A stretch of DNA of 38,571 bases, taken from positions 1-38,571 of the forward strand of contig OMWI01000032.1 of assembly GCA_900314715.1 (NCBI GenBank), in the 5' to 3' direction. The position numbers and the translations under genes were made by a program. This stretch comes from an uncultured Prevotellaceae bacterium (GTDB lineage Bacteria > Bacteroidota > Bacteroidia > Bacteroidales > Bacteroidaceae). The notes under the pieces are model-generated. The model was not told the DNA's origin. It did no database searches and saw only the letters and a program-made list of their open reading frames with translations. Of the stretch, positions 1-6,698 are shown one piece after another; within the stretch, counting starts at the first letter, position 1, and every line of letters starts with the position of its first letter.

Positions 1-40
1 GGTGAAAGGAGTTAGAGACATCCCTTTCTTCATGTACCGT

Positions 41-2230
41 TTAGCAACAGTTTTGGGTTAGCGACTTACACCCCCCCACAGGGTTTGTCGGTTGCGCCGG
101 AATAAGAGCAAATAGCACTTTCGCAATCTGTAACCAACCACGAAGAATCTCTTGCAATAATTCTTTTTTTGTAGAAGCATCAGCATAATCACTATTTCTT
201 AAGGCTCTAGATGAGGATTTAATTTCCTGCATCAAATTATATACATAATACTCCTCAAAAAACTCATGAATAACGACATTCTGATTATATGGAGTCAACT
301 GATTATAATGATTGTCCTGAAATCTATCTTTTATTGTTACAGGAAGACCAGAGCTCAAGACCATATCACTAACTTCCTGCTGCATACGTTCTATATGTTG
401 AGGTGCAGGATTCCATTTTGCGAAGCGATAAGGATTAAAAGAGTCTGGTATTGACATTCTTGCAAATACTGTGTCACACGTACTTTTGATATCTTGTAAC
501 AAAACAGTTAACGCATCTGTTCTATTACGGTCAATTCCCGTGTAAAACTCTATGATTTCAGGATAATCTAAATATTTCTTTGAAATAAAGATGTAATGAG
601 CAAAATCTTTGTTAGCATGCATCCTTAATGCAGCGAAATATAGCAGCCAAAAAGCAGATTTAAAAGACACAAATCCATCCATCTCAAAGAAAATGTTATT
701 TTGCAATAATATATCATACAATGATTTAACATTTAAACTGATAAGATTGGTGTCACAAAATCCTTTTGCTTTTCTAAAGAATTCATCATTTGTAAATGTT
801 GAACGATTATCACGAATTAGCATTTCGCAAAAACATCCCATAACAAACTGACAATCTTTTACGTCAGGAGCAGTGTTATACTTCGGCAAATCTGAAAATT
901 CAAAAAGAACATATAAGACATCCTCCAGCATTTGGCATCTATTAACAGGATTGTTGTCAAATCTTTTTTCATCAACTTTCAATAGTGTAAAACAATTCTG
1001 TGGTGTTCTATGAATATTTAGTGTAGCGATATCGTTTACGACCTTCTCCAATAATGTTTCATCATCGGCTATTTTGGCTACACGGTTATACTCTGTCACT
1101 ACATAGCGGACTTGTCTACGTGTCATTGGAAGGAGTGTAAAAGAACTAAATTCTCTTTCTATTTTAACATCCTCTAGTTTTCCCTTAAGAAATTTTGTTC
1201 CTTCTACTGTACGCATTAACAATATAGGAGTATTGGCAAAGGCATCGCAAACTGCTTTTAGTTTTTTTATGGCTCCATTTTCTGTAGGCGACCACTCGTC
1301 TAAAACTACAGCCTCAATAGGGATGTTAGTGTCAATCCCCAAATCAAAGTAATCATTGTTTATGTATTGCTCTACATTATTGGTTTTCAGCTTTCTTGAA
1401 TCAATATATAGCCAATGTGCTCTTTTTTTCCATGCTTCAAGGATCATATAATGGGCCAAACATGTAAGACCAAATTGTGGTGGAGCAGAAATGATTATTG
1501 ATGATGGGTTGGCAATAATATCGTCAATCTCCACATGTTCAACTTCATTATCATCGGGATTAATTGATATTTCACTTCTTGAACTGATAATTGGATCAAC
1601 CCAGATTCGAGGTTGACCACTAAATAATTTTAAAGCCTTATTTAACCTTTCCTCTAAAATGAAATGCACACGAGTTATACGTTCAGCCTCACCTCGATTC
1701 TCACTTGTATAATGATCGTTGAAGTATTTGTTCAAGTGCTTACGCAATTTTTCTTCGAAATCATCAACTCCATCATACACAGAGTACATACACTTCTGAC
1801 CTACCACCTGATCACGAAAAACACGTACTTTTTGATATTGTTCTATATCTATCTTACTGGGATTGATAACTTCGTCATTGAAATAAAACATGATTTCCAT
1901 GTTCTTTAACTCTTTTGCTTTCTCATAAGCAATATTAAACTCCTCAACGGTACCAGACTCTGCTCGATTTGTTGGAGTACCAAATCTAGTATACATTATG
2001 CCAATGAATAGATCGTACTTATCTACTACTTGACGATTAATTACATCTTGTCCATCTTCTCCAATCCCTGGATAAACATCGTTTTCCCACCTTAATGATT
2101 GAAGTTCGAATCCATATGGGATTCCTATTCCGTTATTTATTTCCGCAAATACTTTTTCGCAAATATCACGTTCTGCAGCAGTATCGCCAGGTGAAGCTAT
2201 AAAGCATTTGATTATTAGTTTATGTTCCAT
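41..2230 (-). CDS. DUF4062 (TIR-like) - STAND-like NTPase protein, putative defence protein
   Basis: This 729-aa protein begins with a DUF4062 domain (about residues 5-170; IASPGDTAAER near residue 11, then DLFIGIMYTRFGTPT near 73). DUF4062 is a flavodoxin/TIR-like domain often found at the N-terminus of large NTPases. An NTPase-like segment follows: a P-loop-like SAPPQFGLTC (248-257), in which the usual GKT/S reads GLT, and a Walker-B-like AVVLDEW (307-313). The remaining 400 residues are helical-looking without repeats I can name. There is no signal peptide or membrane segment. It lies 145 bp downstream of the GmrSD-like gene on the same strand. A TIR-like head on a STAND-like body suggests an abortive-infection sensor, but that is inference. 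The start ATG has no Shine-Dalgarno sequence. Near the 3' end a run of seven G (coding strand) precedes the last 11 codons. Family placement is fairly sure; function is not. Confidence 0.75.
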   Translation of the reverse strand: MEHKLIIKCFIASPGDTAAERDICEKVFAEINNGIGIPYGFELQSLRWENDVYPGIGEDGQDVINRQVVDKYDLFIGIMYTRFGTPTNRAESGTVEEFNIAYEKAKELKNMEIMFYFNDEVINPSKIDIEQYQKVRVFRDQVVGQKCMYSVYDGVDDFEEKLRKHLNKYFNDHYTSENRGEAERITRVHFILEERLNKALKLFSGQPRIWVDPIISSRSEISINPDDNEVEHVEIDDIIANPSSIIISAPPQFGLTCLAHYMILEAWKKRAHWLYIDSRKLKTNNVEQYINNDYFDLGIDTNIPIEAVVLDEWSPTENGAIKKLKAVCDAFANTPILLMRTVEGTKFLKGKLEDVKIEREFSSFTLLPMTRRQVRYVVTEYNRVAKIADDETLLEKVVNDIATLNIHRTPQNCFTLLKVDEKRFDNNPVNRCQMLEDVLYVLFEFSDLPKYNTAPDVKDCQFVMGCFCEMLIRDNRSTFTNDEFFRKAKGFCDTNLISLNVKSLYDILLQNNIFFEMDGFVSFKSAFWLLYFAALRMHANKDFAHYIFISKKYLDYPEIIEFYTGIDRNRTDALTVLLQDIKSTCDTVFARMSIPDSFNPYRFAKWNPAPQHIERMQQEVSDMVLSSGLPVTIKDRFQDNHYNQLTPYNQNVVIHEFFEEYYVYNLMQEIKSSSRALRNSDYADASTKKELLQEILRGWLQIAKVLFALIPAQPTNPVGGCKSLTQNCC

Positions 2231-2375
2231 ATTCTATTTGAGTATTTATAAGTTCTATATGTAAACTAGTTTCTTCTCACCCGAATTGCTGGCATCTAGA
2301 GGCTGTACTCGGGGGCAGTATAGTGATACTGTTGCTGAATGTTAGCTTATGTTACATTTTGCAACTCTTCATATA
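2231..2375. other. Spacer between the DUF4062 and GmrSD-like genes
   Basis: This 145-bp gap carries no ORF. It contains a small palindrome CAGTAT-AGTG-ATACTG (2316-2331) and a more GC-rich patch at about 2280-2316 that stands out from the AT-rich flanks. I see no TAnnTTTG promoter and no T-tailed terminator. The DUF4062 gene could be transcribed by read-through or from an unrecognised promoter here. Confidence 0.4.
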
Positions 2376-4457
2376 TTATTCCTCATCCTCCCCATCTTGA
2401 TCAGAACGGAATTCAAAAACGAGTTCCGATGCGGGAATATTGCATTCCTCAAACATTCCATGAAGAATATTAATCTTGGTGGCAGTACTATTGTCTGTCC
2501 ATACAAACATCCCTGGTGCAAGTTCACGCCTCCACTCTTCTGGAGTCGTTGAGAAACTGCACTTTTCGTTTGCACAAAGCCATTCAATGGTTGAACGCTT
2601 CTCTAAAAGGATGTGGCCACAAACCTGGATAAGCATTTCCTTCCAAGTATTAACAGTATATCTAACCCCATGAAGCATATATGCCTGCAGCTTCTTACCA
2701 GTGAACTCATAGTCTTCATCATCTAGCGATGCAGATTCTGCTTCACGTCTCAACGGTTCAAAAGTTGTAGTTGGCATAGGCCAAAGTCGCATAAACACAT
2801 TCTGCAATTCTTTCTGCCGTGCTTTCAACTCTGTTTCTGTCCATTGCTCACATGATTTCACAGAGTTATTCAGACGGAATGCACTATCCTTGAAGCCCTT
2901 CTCCATATCTCTTTTCTCAATAAATGTGAGATTGCTATATTGAGAATTATAACCAGTAAGAGTAAGATTTGCCATTGTGTGCAGATACTGTTCATGGATT
3001 CTTTCCCAATCTTCGCCTAAAGCTGCTTTCCACTTGTCCGATAGAGTTTGTGGCATGATATGCTCTATGGTGATATTCTTTTCTGTCAGTTCCTTCACTA
3101 CATCGTGCCGTTCATTGTTATCCTGATTCTCCATACGCTCCAGGATAAACATACGGGCATTGGCAGGCATCTTATAAACCTGACGAGTTTTAAAGTCACC
3201 CCTTACCTCTTCATCAGATGGGAAGACAGAAGAACGTCCCTTCTTCAACAAGACATAAGTTAGTACATCTATATACGAAGGTGCAGTATCAACACCAGCT
3301 TTGGTGACATGATTCAAAACATCCCTATGGAGTGTTGCAAATACCTTATTCAAAGCATTTGATGGGAGATTACAGATGATTCTTCGAGCCCAATAAGCTT
3401 CTACGACATCAAGTACACGATAAATCTCGTTTTCCGTTAATCCAACTTTTGATGCATAGTCGAAGAAAGCCATAAAGAACGGGTAAGCAATGGTAGAATC
3501 TAGCGTCCTTAGCTGGTTCAACTTCCTATTCAGTTTATCTGTACCTACCGTTGCGCTGTCCACTTGGCTATATATCTTGGCATAGTGATGCATATCTTCC
3601 AATAGTGTAGCCCTGCCAACACTTATATCTTCTGCATACTCTTTAAAGATAAAGTAAATCTTATCGATACGACCTATCTTTCCTTGCTTCATGGTCAGGT
3701 AATCGCGTACAAAAGAAGATGGATCATACTTTGTGAACTCTTCTATAGGATTCCAGAATCGAGTATATAGGTCATCCTGCTCTGCAGGTGCTAACGACAT
3801 CAACAGATAGTTACGTATCTTGTCAGCCTCACTCAAATCAAGGCCAGTAGAGTTCAGGCTCTCAAAAATCAGCTGGGGGTCATCATCTTCGTCAAGACGG
3901 ATATTGATGACTTCTAGTTTCTTGATGGTTTCAAAAAGTTCATCAATGGTTAATCCCGCACGGGTGATTTTATCATAGAAGAAGTCGTAGTTGCGAGTAA
4001 CATTCGACTCTTTGATGTATTGTTCTTTAGGCTTATACAGCAAAGCATCAAAAGCCTGCATATCTTTCTTGATAGGCTTCAGCTTCACCTTTCTTTCGTC
4101 TTCTTGGTATTCATCCACCAGATAACGCTTGAAGATTTTCTCTACAAGTTTAGCATCAGTTGCTTCTATCAATCCTTCCTTCTTGGCATTCACCATTGCA
4201 ATCAGCAACAACGAAACAGTTGTGATTCGTTGTTGACCATCAATGATGAATCTGTCTTCTGTTCCTGACTGGATGCTTGACACAATACTCCCGAAGAAGT
4301 GACTTCTGCGGTCGCTATTATGCAGTTTCATCAAGTCCTGAAACAACTGTTCGCAGTTTTCTTCCTTCCAGTCGTAGTTACGCTGGTAAAGAGGGATAAT
4401 GAATCGCTTGTCCGATCCATCAAAGAACTTTATTAATGGTTGAGCATCACCTTTCAT
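2376..4457 (-). CDS. GmrSD-like type IV restriction protein (DUF262 + DUF1524)
   Basis: This 693-aa protein has the fused GmrS-GmrD layout. The N-terminal DUF262 (ParB/Srx-like nucleotidase fold) shows IPLYQRNYDW (21-30), IIDGQQRITT (71-80, with the hallmark DGQQR) and FESLNSTGLDLSEADK (198-213). The C-terminal DUF1524 is an HNH-type nuclease with IEHIMPQ (464-470, catalytic His466) and the downstream ANLTLTGYNSQYSN (496-509). The family cleaves DNA carrying modified, often glucosylated, cytosines in an NTP-dependent way. About 110 extra residues follow the nuclease (roughly 580-693) and form a domain I cannot name with certainty; it ends in an acidic tail. The start lies 2 bp after the stop of the EVE-like gene, so the two are probably translationally coupled. 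All key motifs are present, so the enzyme should be active. Substrate is unknown. Confidence 0.88.
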   Translation of the reverse strand: MKGDAQPLIKFFDGSDKRFIIPLYQRNYDWKEENCEQLFQDLMKLHNSDRRSHFFGSIVSSIQSGTEDRFIIDGQQRITTVSLLLIAMVNAKKEGLIEATDAKLVEKIFKRYLVDEYQEDERKVKLKPIKKDMQAFDALLYKPKEQYIKESNVTRNYDFFYDKITRAGLTIDELFETIKKLEVINIRLDEDDDPQLIFESLNSTGLDLSEADKIRNYLLMSLAPAEQDDLYTRFWNPIEEFTKYDPSSFVRDYLTMKQGKIGRIDKIYFIFKEYAEDISVGRATLLEDMHHYAKIYSQVDSATVGTDKLNRKLNQLRTLDSTIAYPFFMAFFDYASKVGLTENEIYRVLDVVEAYWARRIICNLPSNALNKVFATLHRDVLNHVTKAGVDTAPSYIDVLTYVLLKKGRSSVFPSDEEVRGDFKTRQVYKMPANARMFILERMENQDNNERHDVVKELTEKNITIEHIMPQTLSDKWKAALGEDWERIHEQYLHTMANLTLTGYNSQYSNLTFIEKRDMEKGFKDSAFRLNNSVKSCEQWTETELKARQKELQNVFMRLWPMPTTTFEPLRREAESASLDDEDYEFTGKKLQAYMLHGVRYTVNTWKEMLIQVCGHILLEKRSTIEWLCANEKCSFSTTPEEWRRELAPGMFVWTDNSTATKINILHGMFEECNIPASELVFEFRSDQDGEDEE

Positions 4458-4459
4458 TT

Positions 4460-4849
4460 TTAAAATACTGATTTAATGTAAGTTATTAGTTCGGTATTAT
4501 TGCAATTAGGAATCTCAAGCGCTCGACCTCCTTTGAAACCATGTTTGTACAACTCTTGTTCAGATAGTTTTGCGCCATCATACTCCTCGAGTAGTTCAAG
4601 CTTGTAAGTAATATCATTTGGAGGCGTTTCTACCCAATATGCTTGATCTTCACGCTTGCATTTTTCAGTAGTTACCACCATCTTGAAACGCACACATCGT
4701 TCATCGGACATAAACAGGTACACAACATCTCCAATGTCGAAACGTGCTCTTCCCATTCTCCAACTGATGAAACCAAGACTCTGAATAGCATCGGCATGAC
4801 GACACCTTTTTCTATTGGCAAAGGCAAGCCAAGTACGATTGTGAGACAT
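4460..4849 (-). CDS. EVE/PUA-like modified-base-binding protein
   Basis: A 129-aa protein from the ATG at 4849 (MSHNRTW). A TTG three codons earlier (4858) is open in frame but is an unlikely start. The pattern NRTWLAF at the N-terminus, then GFISWRM and FDIGDVVYLFMS followed by a beta-strand, matches EVE/PUA-like domains, which read modified bases in DNA or RNA and commonly occur beside or fused to type IV restriction nucleases. Its stop is 2 bp before the start of the GmrSD-like gene. The simplest reading is a recognition subunit for that nuclease. The domain assignment rests on motif resemblance, so it is moderately sure; the partnership is inferred from gene order. Confidence 0.65.
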   Translation of the reverse strand: MSHNRTWLAFANRKRCRHADAIQSLGFISWRMGRARFDIGDVVYLFMSDERCVRFKMVVTTEKCKREDQAYWVETPPNDITYKLELLEEYDGAKLSEQELYKHGFKGGRALEIPNCNNTELITYIKSVF

Positions 4850-4929
4850 ATCAACCAATTATATTTAAATCATTAATCAAAAGTTCTAGCAAAGTCCAGA
4901 ATCCATCATAAGAAGTATCAGGACAAGTG

Positions 4930-5586
4930 TTATAGTTTTTCTACATTCTTTGGCTTCTCTATCACCATATATTTGGCACCACTTTTAACGAGTGTGCCCC
5001 AACCATACGGACAGTTATTACGTAGGTAGATGGATTGCTCGGTAATGGTTTTACCATTCATGTCATCGTATGACTCAGAGGTTACACATACAAGAGTAAT
5101 ATATATGCCACCTTGTTCAGAATCTTCTTCTGCCCAGTAATTGTCTTCTTCGCAGTCGAGCCATTTGTTTGTGATAATCTCTTTTTCAACTTGCAATGCA
5201 AGTGCCAGTCTTTCTTCTGCATCAGGGAGAAGCTCTATCAACTTGCGATTATATTCCTTGCACAATGATTTCGCTTTTTTCTTATCTGTCAGAAGTTTCG
5301 CTTCTGCATCGTATTGACGCATCAAGTTTTTAGCCTCTTGGAGAAGTTTGTGAGAGATCGGTTCAAAATCGCTAAACTTACCATCGCAAGCAACCATAGG
5401 AAATCGACGCTGAGCATTGAGACCGTTTTTGTCAAGCGAATACCATGTTACAATACAGAAATCTTTATTTCCTGCGTTCCCCTCCACCTCGTTTACCTCC
5501 ATGAAAACGAGAGGGCGCGAAGCCATTTCTACAAAGGCATCGCCTTTCTTGAAACGTTGTATCGGTTTTGATGATATTTTTTCCAT
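4930..5586 (-). CDS. Hypothetical protein in defence-like operon
   Basis: I do not recognise this 218-aa protein. It is soluble and charged. The N-terminal 70 residues look beta-rich (residues 1-70, including FCIVTWYSLDKNG). A strongly helical, Lys/Glu-rich stretch follows at about 75-145, probably a coiled coil, and then a beta-rich C-terminal part of roughly 150-218 with an acidic patch (DCEEDNYWAEEDSEQ). There is no signal peptide, membrane segment or visible catalytic motif. It sits 55 bp downstream of the XRE pseudogene and 80 bp upstream of the EVE-like gene on the same strand, so it was probably part of the same regulated cassette. It could be an accessory or immunity-type factor of the restriction cluster. 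Confidence 0.7.
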   Translation of the reverse strand: MEKISSKPIQRFKKGDAFVEMASRPLVFMEVNEVEGNAGNKDFCIVTWYSLDKNGLNAQRRFPMVACDGKFSDFEPISHKLLQEAKNLMRQYDAEAKLLTDKKKAKSLCKEYNRKLIELLPDAEERLALALQVEKEIITNKWLDCEEDNYWAEEDSEQGGIYITLVCVTSESYDDMNGKTITEQSIYLRNNCPYGWGTLVKSGAKYMVIEKPKNVEKL

Positions 5587-5641
5587 TCTTGTTTTCTTTT
5601 TCTTACAGTTTTTGCATTTAATGGAATACGCTATCTACCTT

Positions 5642-5850
5642 TTAATGCGATTCCTTGCCTTTTTCTGTCCTCAACAGCTCGATTATATCGACATCGAGAG
5701 TTCTGCAATCTTGACGAATGTCTCCATTGGTGGTTGGTTGGAATTGGTACACCATTTACTCACGGTAGTCGGTGCACACCCCAATTGTTCAGATAATCAC
5801 TTGTTTGTCCTCTTCTTATCTACGAGAACGACTTTGATTCTATTTTTCAT
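5642..5850 (-). pseudogene. Degenerate XRE/Cro-type helix-turn-helix regulator
   Basis: Reading the minus strand from the ATG at 5850 gives MKNRIKVVLVDKKRTNK, a TGA stop, then LSEQLGCAPTTVSKWCTN and QPPMETFVKIAEL. This is the body of a small XRE-family DNA-binding protein: the HTH is SEQLGCAPTTVSKW, and the usual residue at the stop is Trp, so TGG to TGA is the likely change. After AEL the frame is lost. Restoring one base gives DVDIIELLRTEKGKESH and a stop at 5642-5644, exactly where an intact member of about 69 aa should end. The gene therefore carries one nonsense and one single-base frameshift lesion. Such proteins act as control proteins at the head of restriction operons, which is its position here. 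If both lesions are real, the cluster has lost its local regulator. Confidence 0.82.
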
Positions 5851-5891
5851 TCTTATTTTGTTGATTGTACCTTAATGTAATAATATACGCA

Positions 5892-5899
5892 CAAAATTA
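5892..5899 (-). promoter_or_regulatory. Possible -7 box for the defence-like operon
   Basis: On the minus strand this reads TAATTTTG, matching the Bacteroidota -7 consensus TAnnTTTG, 42 bp upstream of the XRE pseudogene ATG. I could not find a TTTG -33 element at the proper distance, so the call is weak. Confidence 0.35.
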
Positions 5900-6170
5900 A
5901 TTATTTTCCCACATAATAAAGAAGGATAATCAATTTTTCTGCAAAATTCTATCATCTTTTAATCTTATTCTTCACTTTTATTCTCTATAACGAGCATTCT
6001 TGTATGAAGTATTAAAGTACGATGTATTCGAAATGAGTGTCAGTATCGACGGATTTTGGTAATGAAAAGAGTTTACCATTTCCGCATTCCATACCCAATC
6101 CGAATTATAAAATATACGTGAGTCAATATTAGAAGATTGCAAGAGTCAGAACTGCCCTTCTGAGCGAGGT

Positions 6171-6285
6171 GGTGAAGGATGTGAAGGATAGAATAGTAAC
6201 TTTTGCATAAAGGAAAATCATTTAGGTCGGGGGTAAATAATTTCCTATAAGGAAAGTCGCAAAACTATCCTTCACATCCTTCACC
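6171..6285. repeat. Inverted-repeat element with 21-bp perfect arms
   Basis: The left arm 6171-6191 (GGTGAAGGATGTGAAGGATA plus G) is the exact reverse complement of the right arm 6265-6285. Partial pairing continues inward: TTTTGC (6201-6206) pairs with GCAAAA (6259-6264), and AGGAAA pairs with TTTCCT. The RNA or single-stranded DNA could therefore fold into one long imperfect hairpin. Each arm also contains an internal direct repeat (GTGAAGGAT twice). There is no ORF inside. It resembles a MITE/REP-like mobile palindrome, but copy number cannot be judged from one window. Confidence 0.7.
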
Positions 6286-6319
6286 GTTGAAACATTGTAC
6301 TTATTTCCGTCTCGCAAAT

Positions 6320-6381
6320 GATACACTTAGACAACGTAAACGATACATTTAGACTTCAGAAACAATATGTTTGTGAAGTCT
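6320..6381. repeat. 22-bp-spaced direct repeats and adjacent 31-bp palindrome
   Basis: GATACACTTAGAC (6320-6332) recurs as GATACATTTAGAC (6342-6354), exactly 22 bp apart. It overlaps a hyphenated palindrome whose arms are 6351-6363 and 6369-6381 (AGACTTCAGAAAC; one mismatch in 13; loop AATAT). A weaker third copy of the repeat core, TACATTTTTAGAC, lies about 30 bp further on. Possible roles are an operator or a terminator-like fold upstream of the esterase operon promoter. Confidence 0.5.
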
Positions 6382-6511
6382 TCTACATTTTTAGACAGTC
6401 AGATTTCGCCAATCTCACCTTAACATACAAGTGACGGAGGGTGAACTGCTTTCTGAATTTAGTCGAACTTACGTAAAATTTGACAAGTTTGTGTATTTTT
6501 CTGTGTTTTCC

Positions 6512-6543
6512 TTTGGTTGTTTGGGGAGAAATATGTATCTTTG
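6512..6543 (+). promoter_or_regulatory. Bacteroidota promoter for the esterase-GH3 operon
   Basis: TTTG (6512-6515), 20 bp, then TATCTTTG (6536-6543) matches the Bacteroidota -33/-7 consensus exactly. Transcription should start near 6550, leaving a leader of about 150 nt before the ATG at 6699. The leader holds the hairpin CAATGC-TAAC-GCATTG (6611-6626) and a purine-rich GAGGAGG too far upstream to serve as a Shine-Dalgarno for that ATG. Confidence 0.8.
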
Positions 6544-6698
6544 CAAGTGATGTTTGTAACATATTGATTATCAATGACTCTTTTTGATTTTACGACATGT
6601 ACGAAACATCCAATGCTAACGCATTGATAGTTAGTTAGAGTCTTTTTGAGGAGGTGAAGTATTATCAAACTATTTTATAATTCAATAATTCATTACTT

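Larger units (their letters stand above)
5851..6698. other. Long non-coding region between defence-like island and esterase-GH3 operon
   Basis: This 848-bp AT-rich stretch separates divergent operons and has no convincing protein-coding ORF. It holds, in order, a possible minus-strand promoter, a 115-bp inverted-repeat element (6171-6285), paired direct repeats and a palindrome (6320-6381), a canonical Bacteroidota promoter (6512-6543) and a leader hairpin (6611-6626). These are entered separately. I saw nothing recognisable between about 5900 and 6170. Confidence 0.6.

Noticed and set aside
5417-5875. A 152-codon plus-strand ORF over the start of the 218-aa gene and the XRE remnant
   Set aside because: The other strand gives a recognisable XRE protein and an intact ORF. 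The plus-strand product is low-complexity hydrophobic sequence.
6383-6668. Short minus-strand ORFs (60-70 codons) in the leader and promoter region of the esterase operon
   Set aside because: They overlap the promoter and leader hairpin, have no recognisable motif, and look like random AT-rich reading frames.
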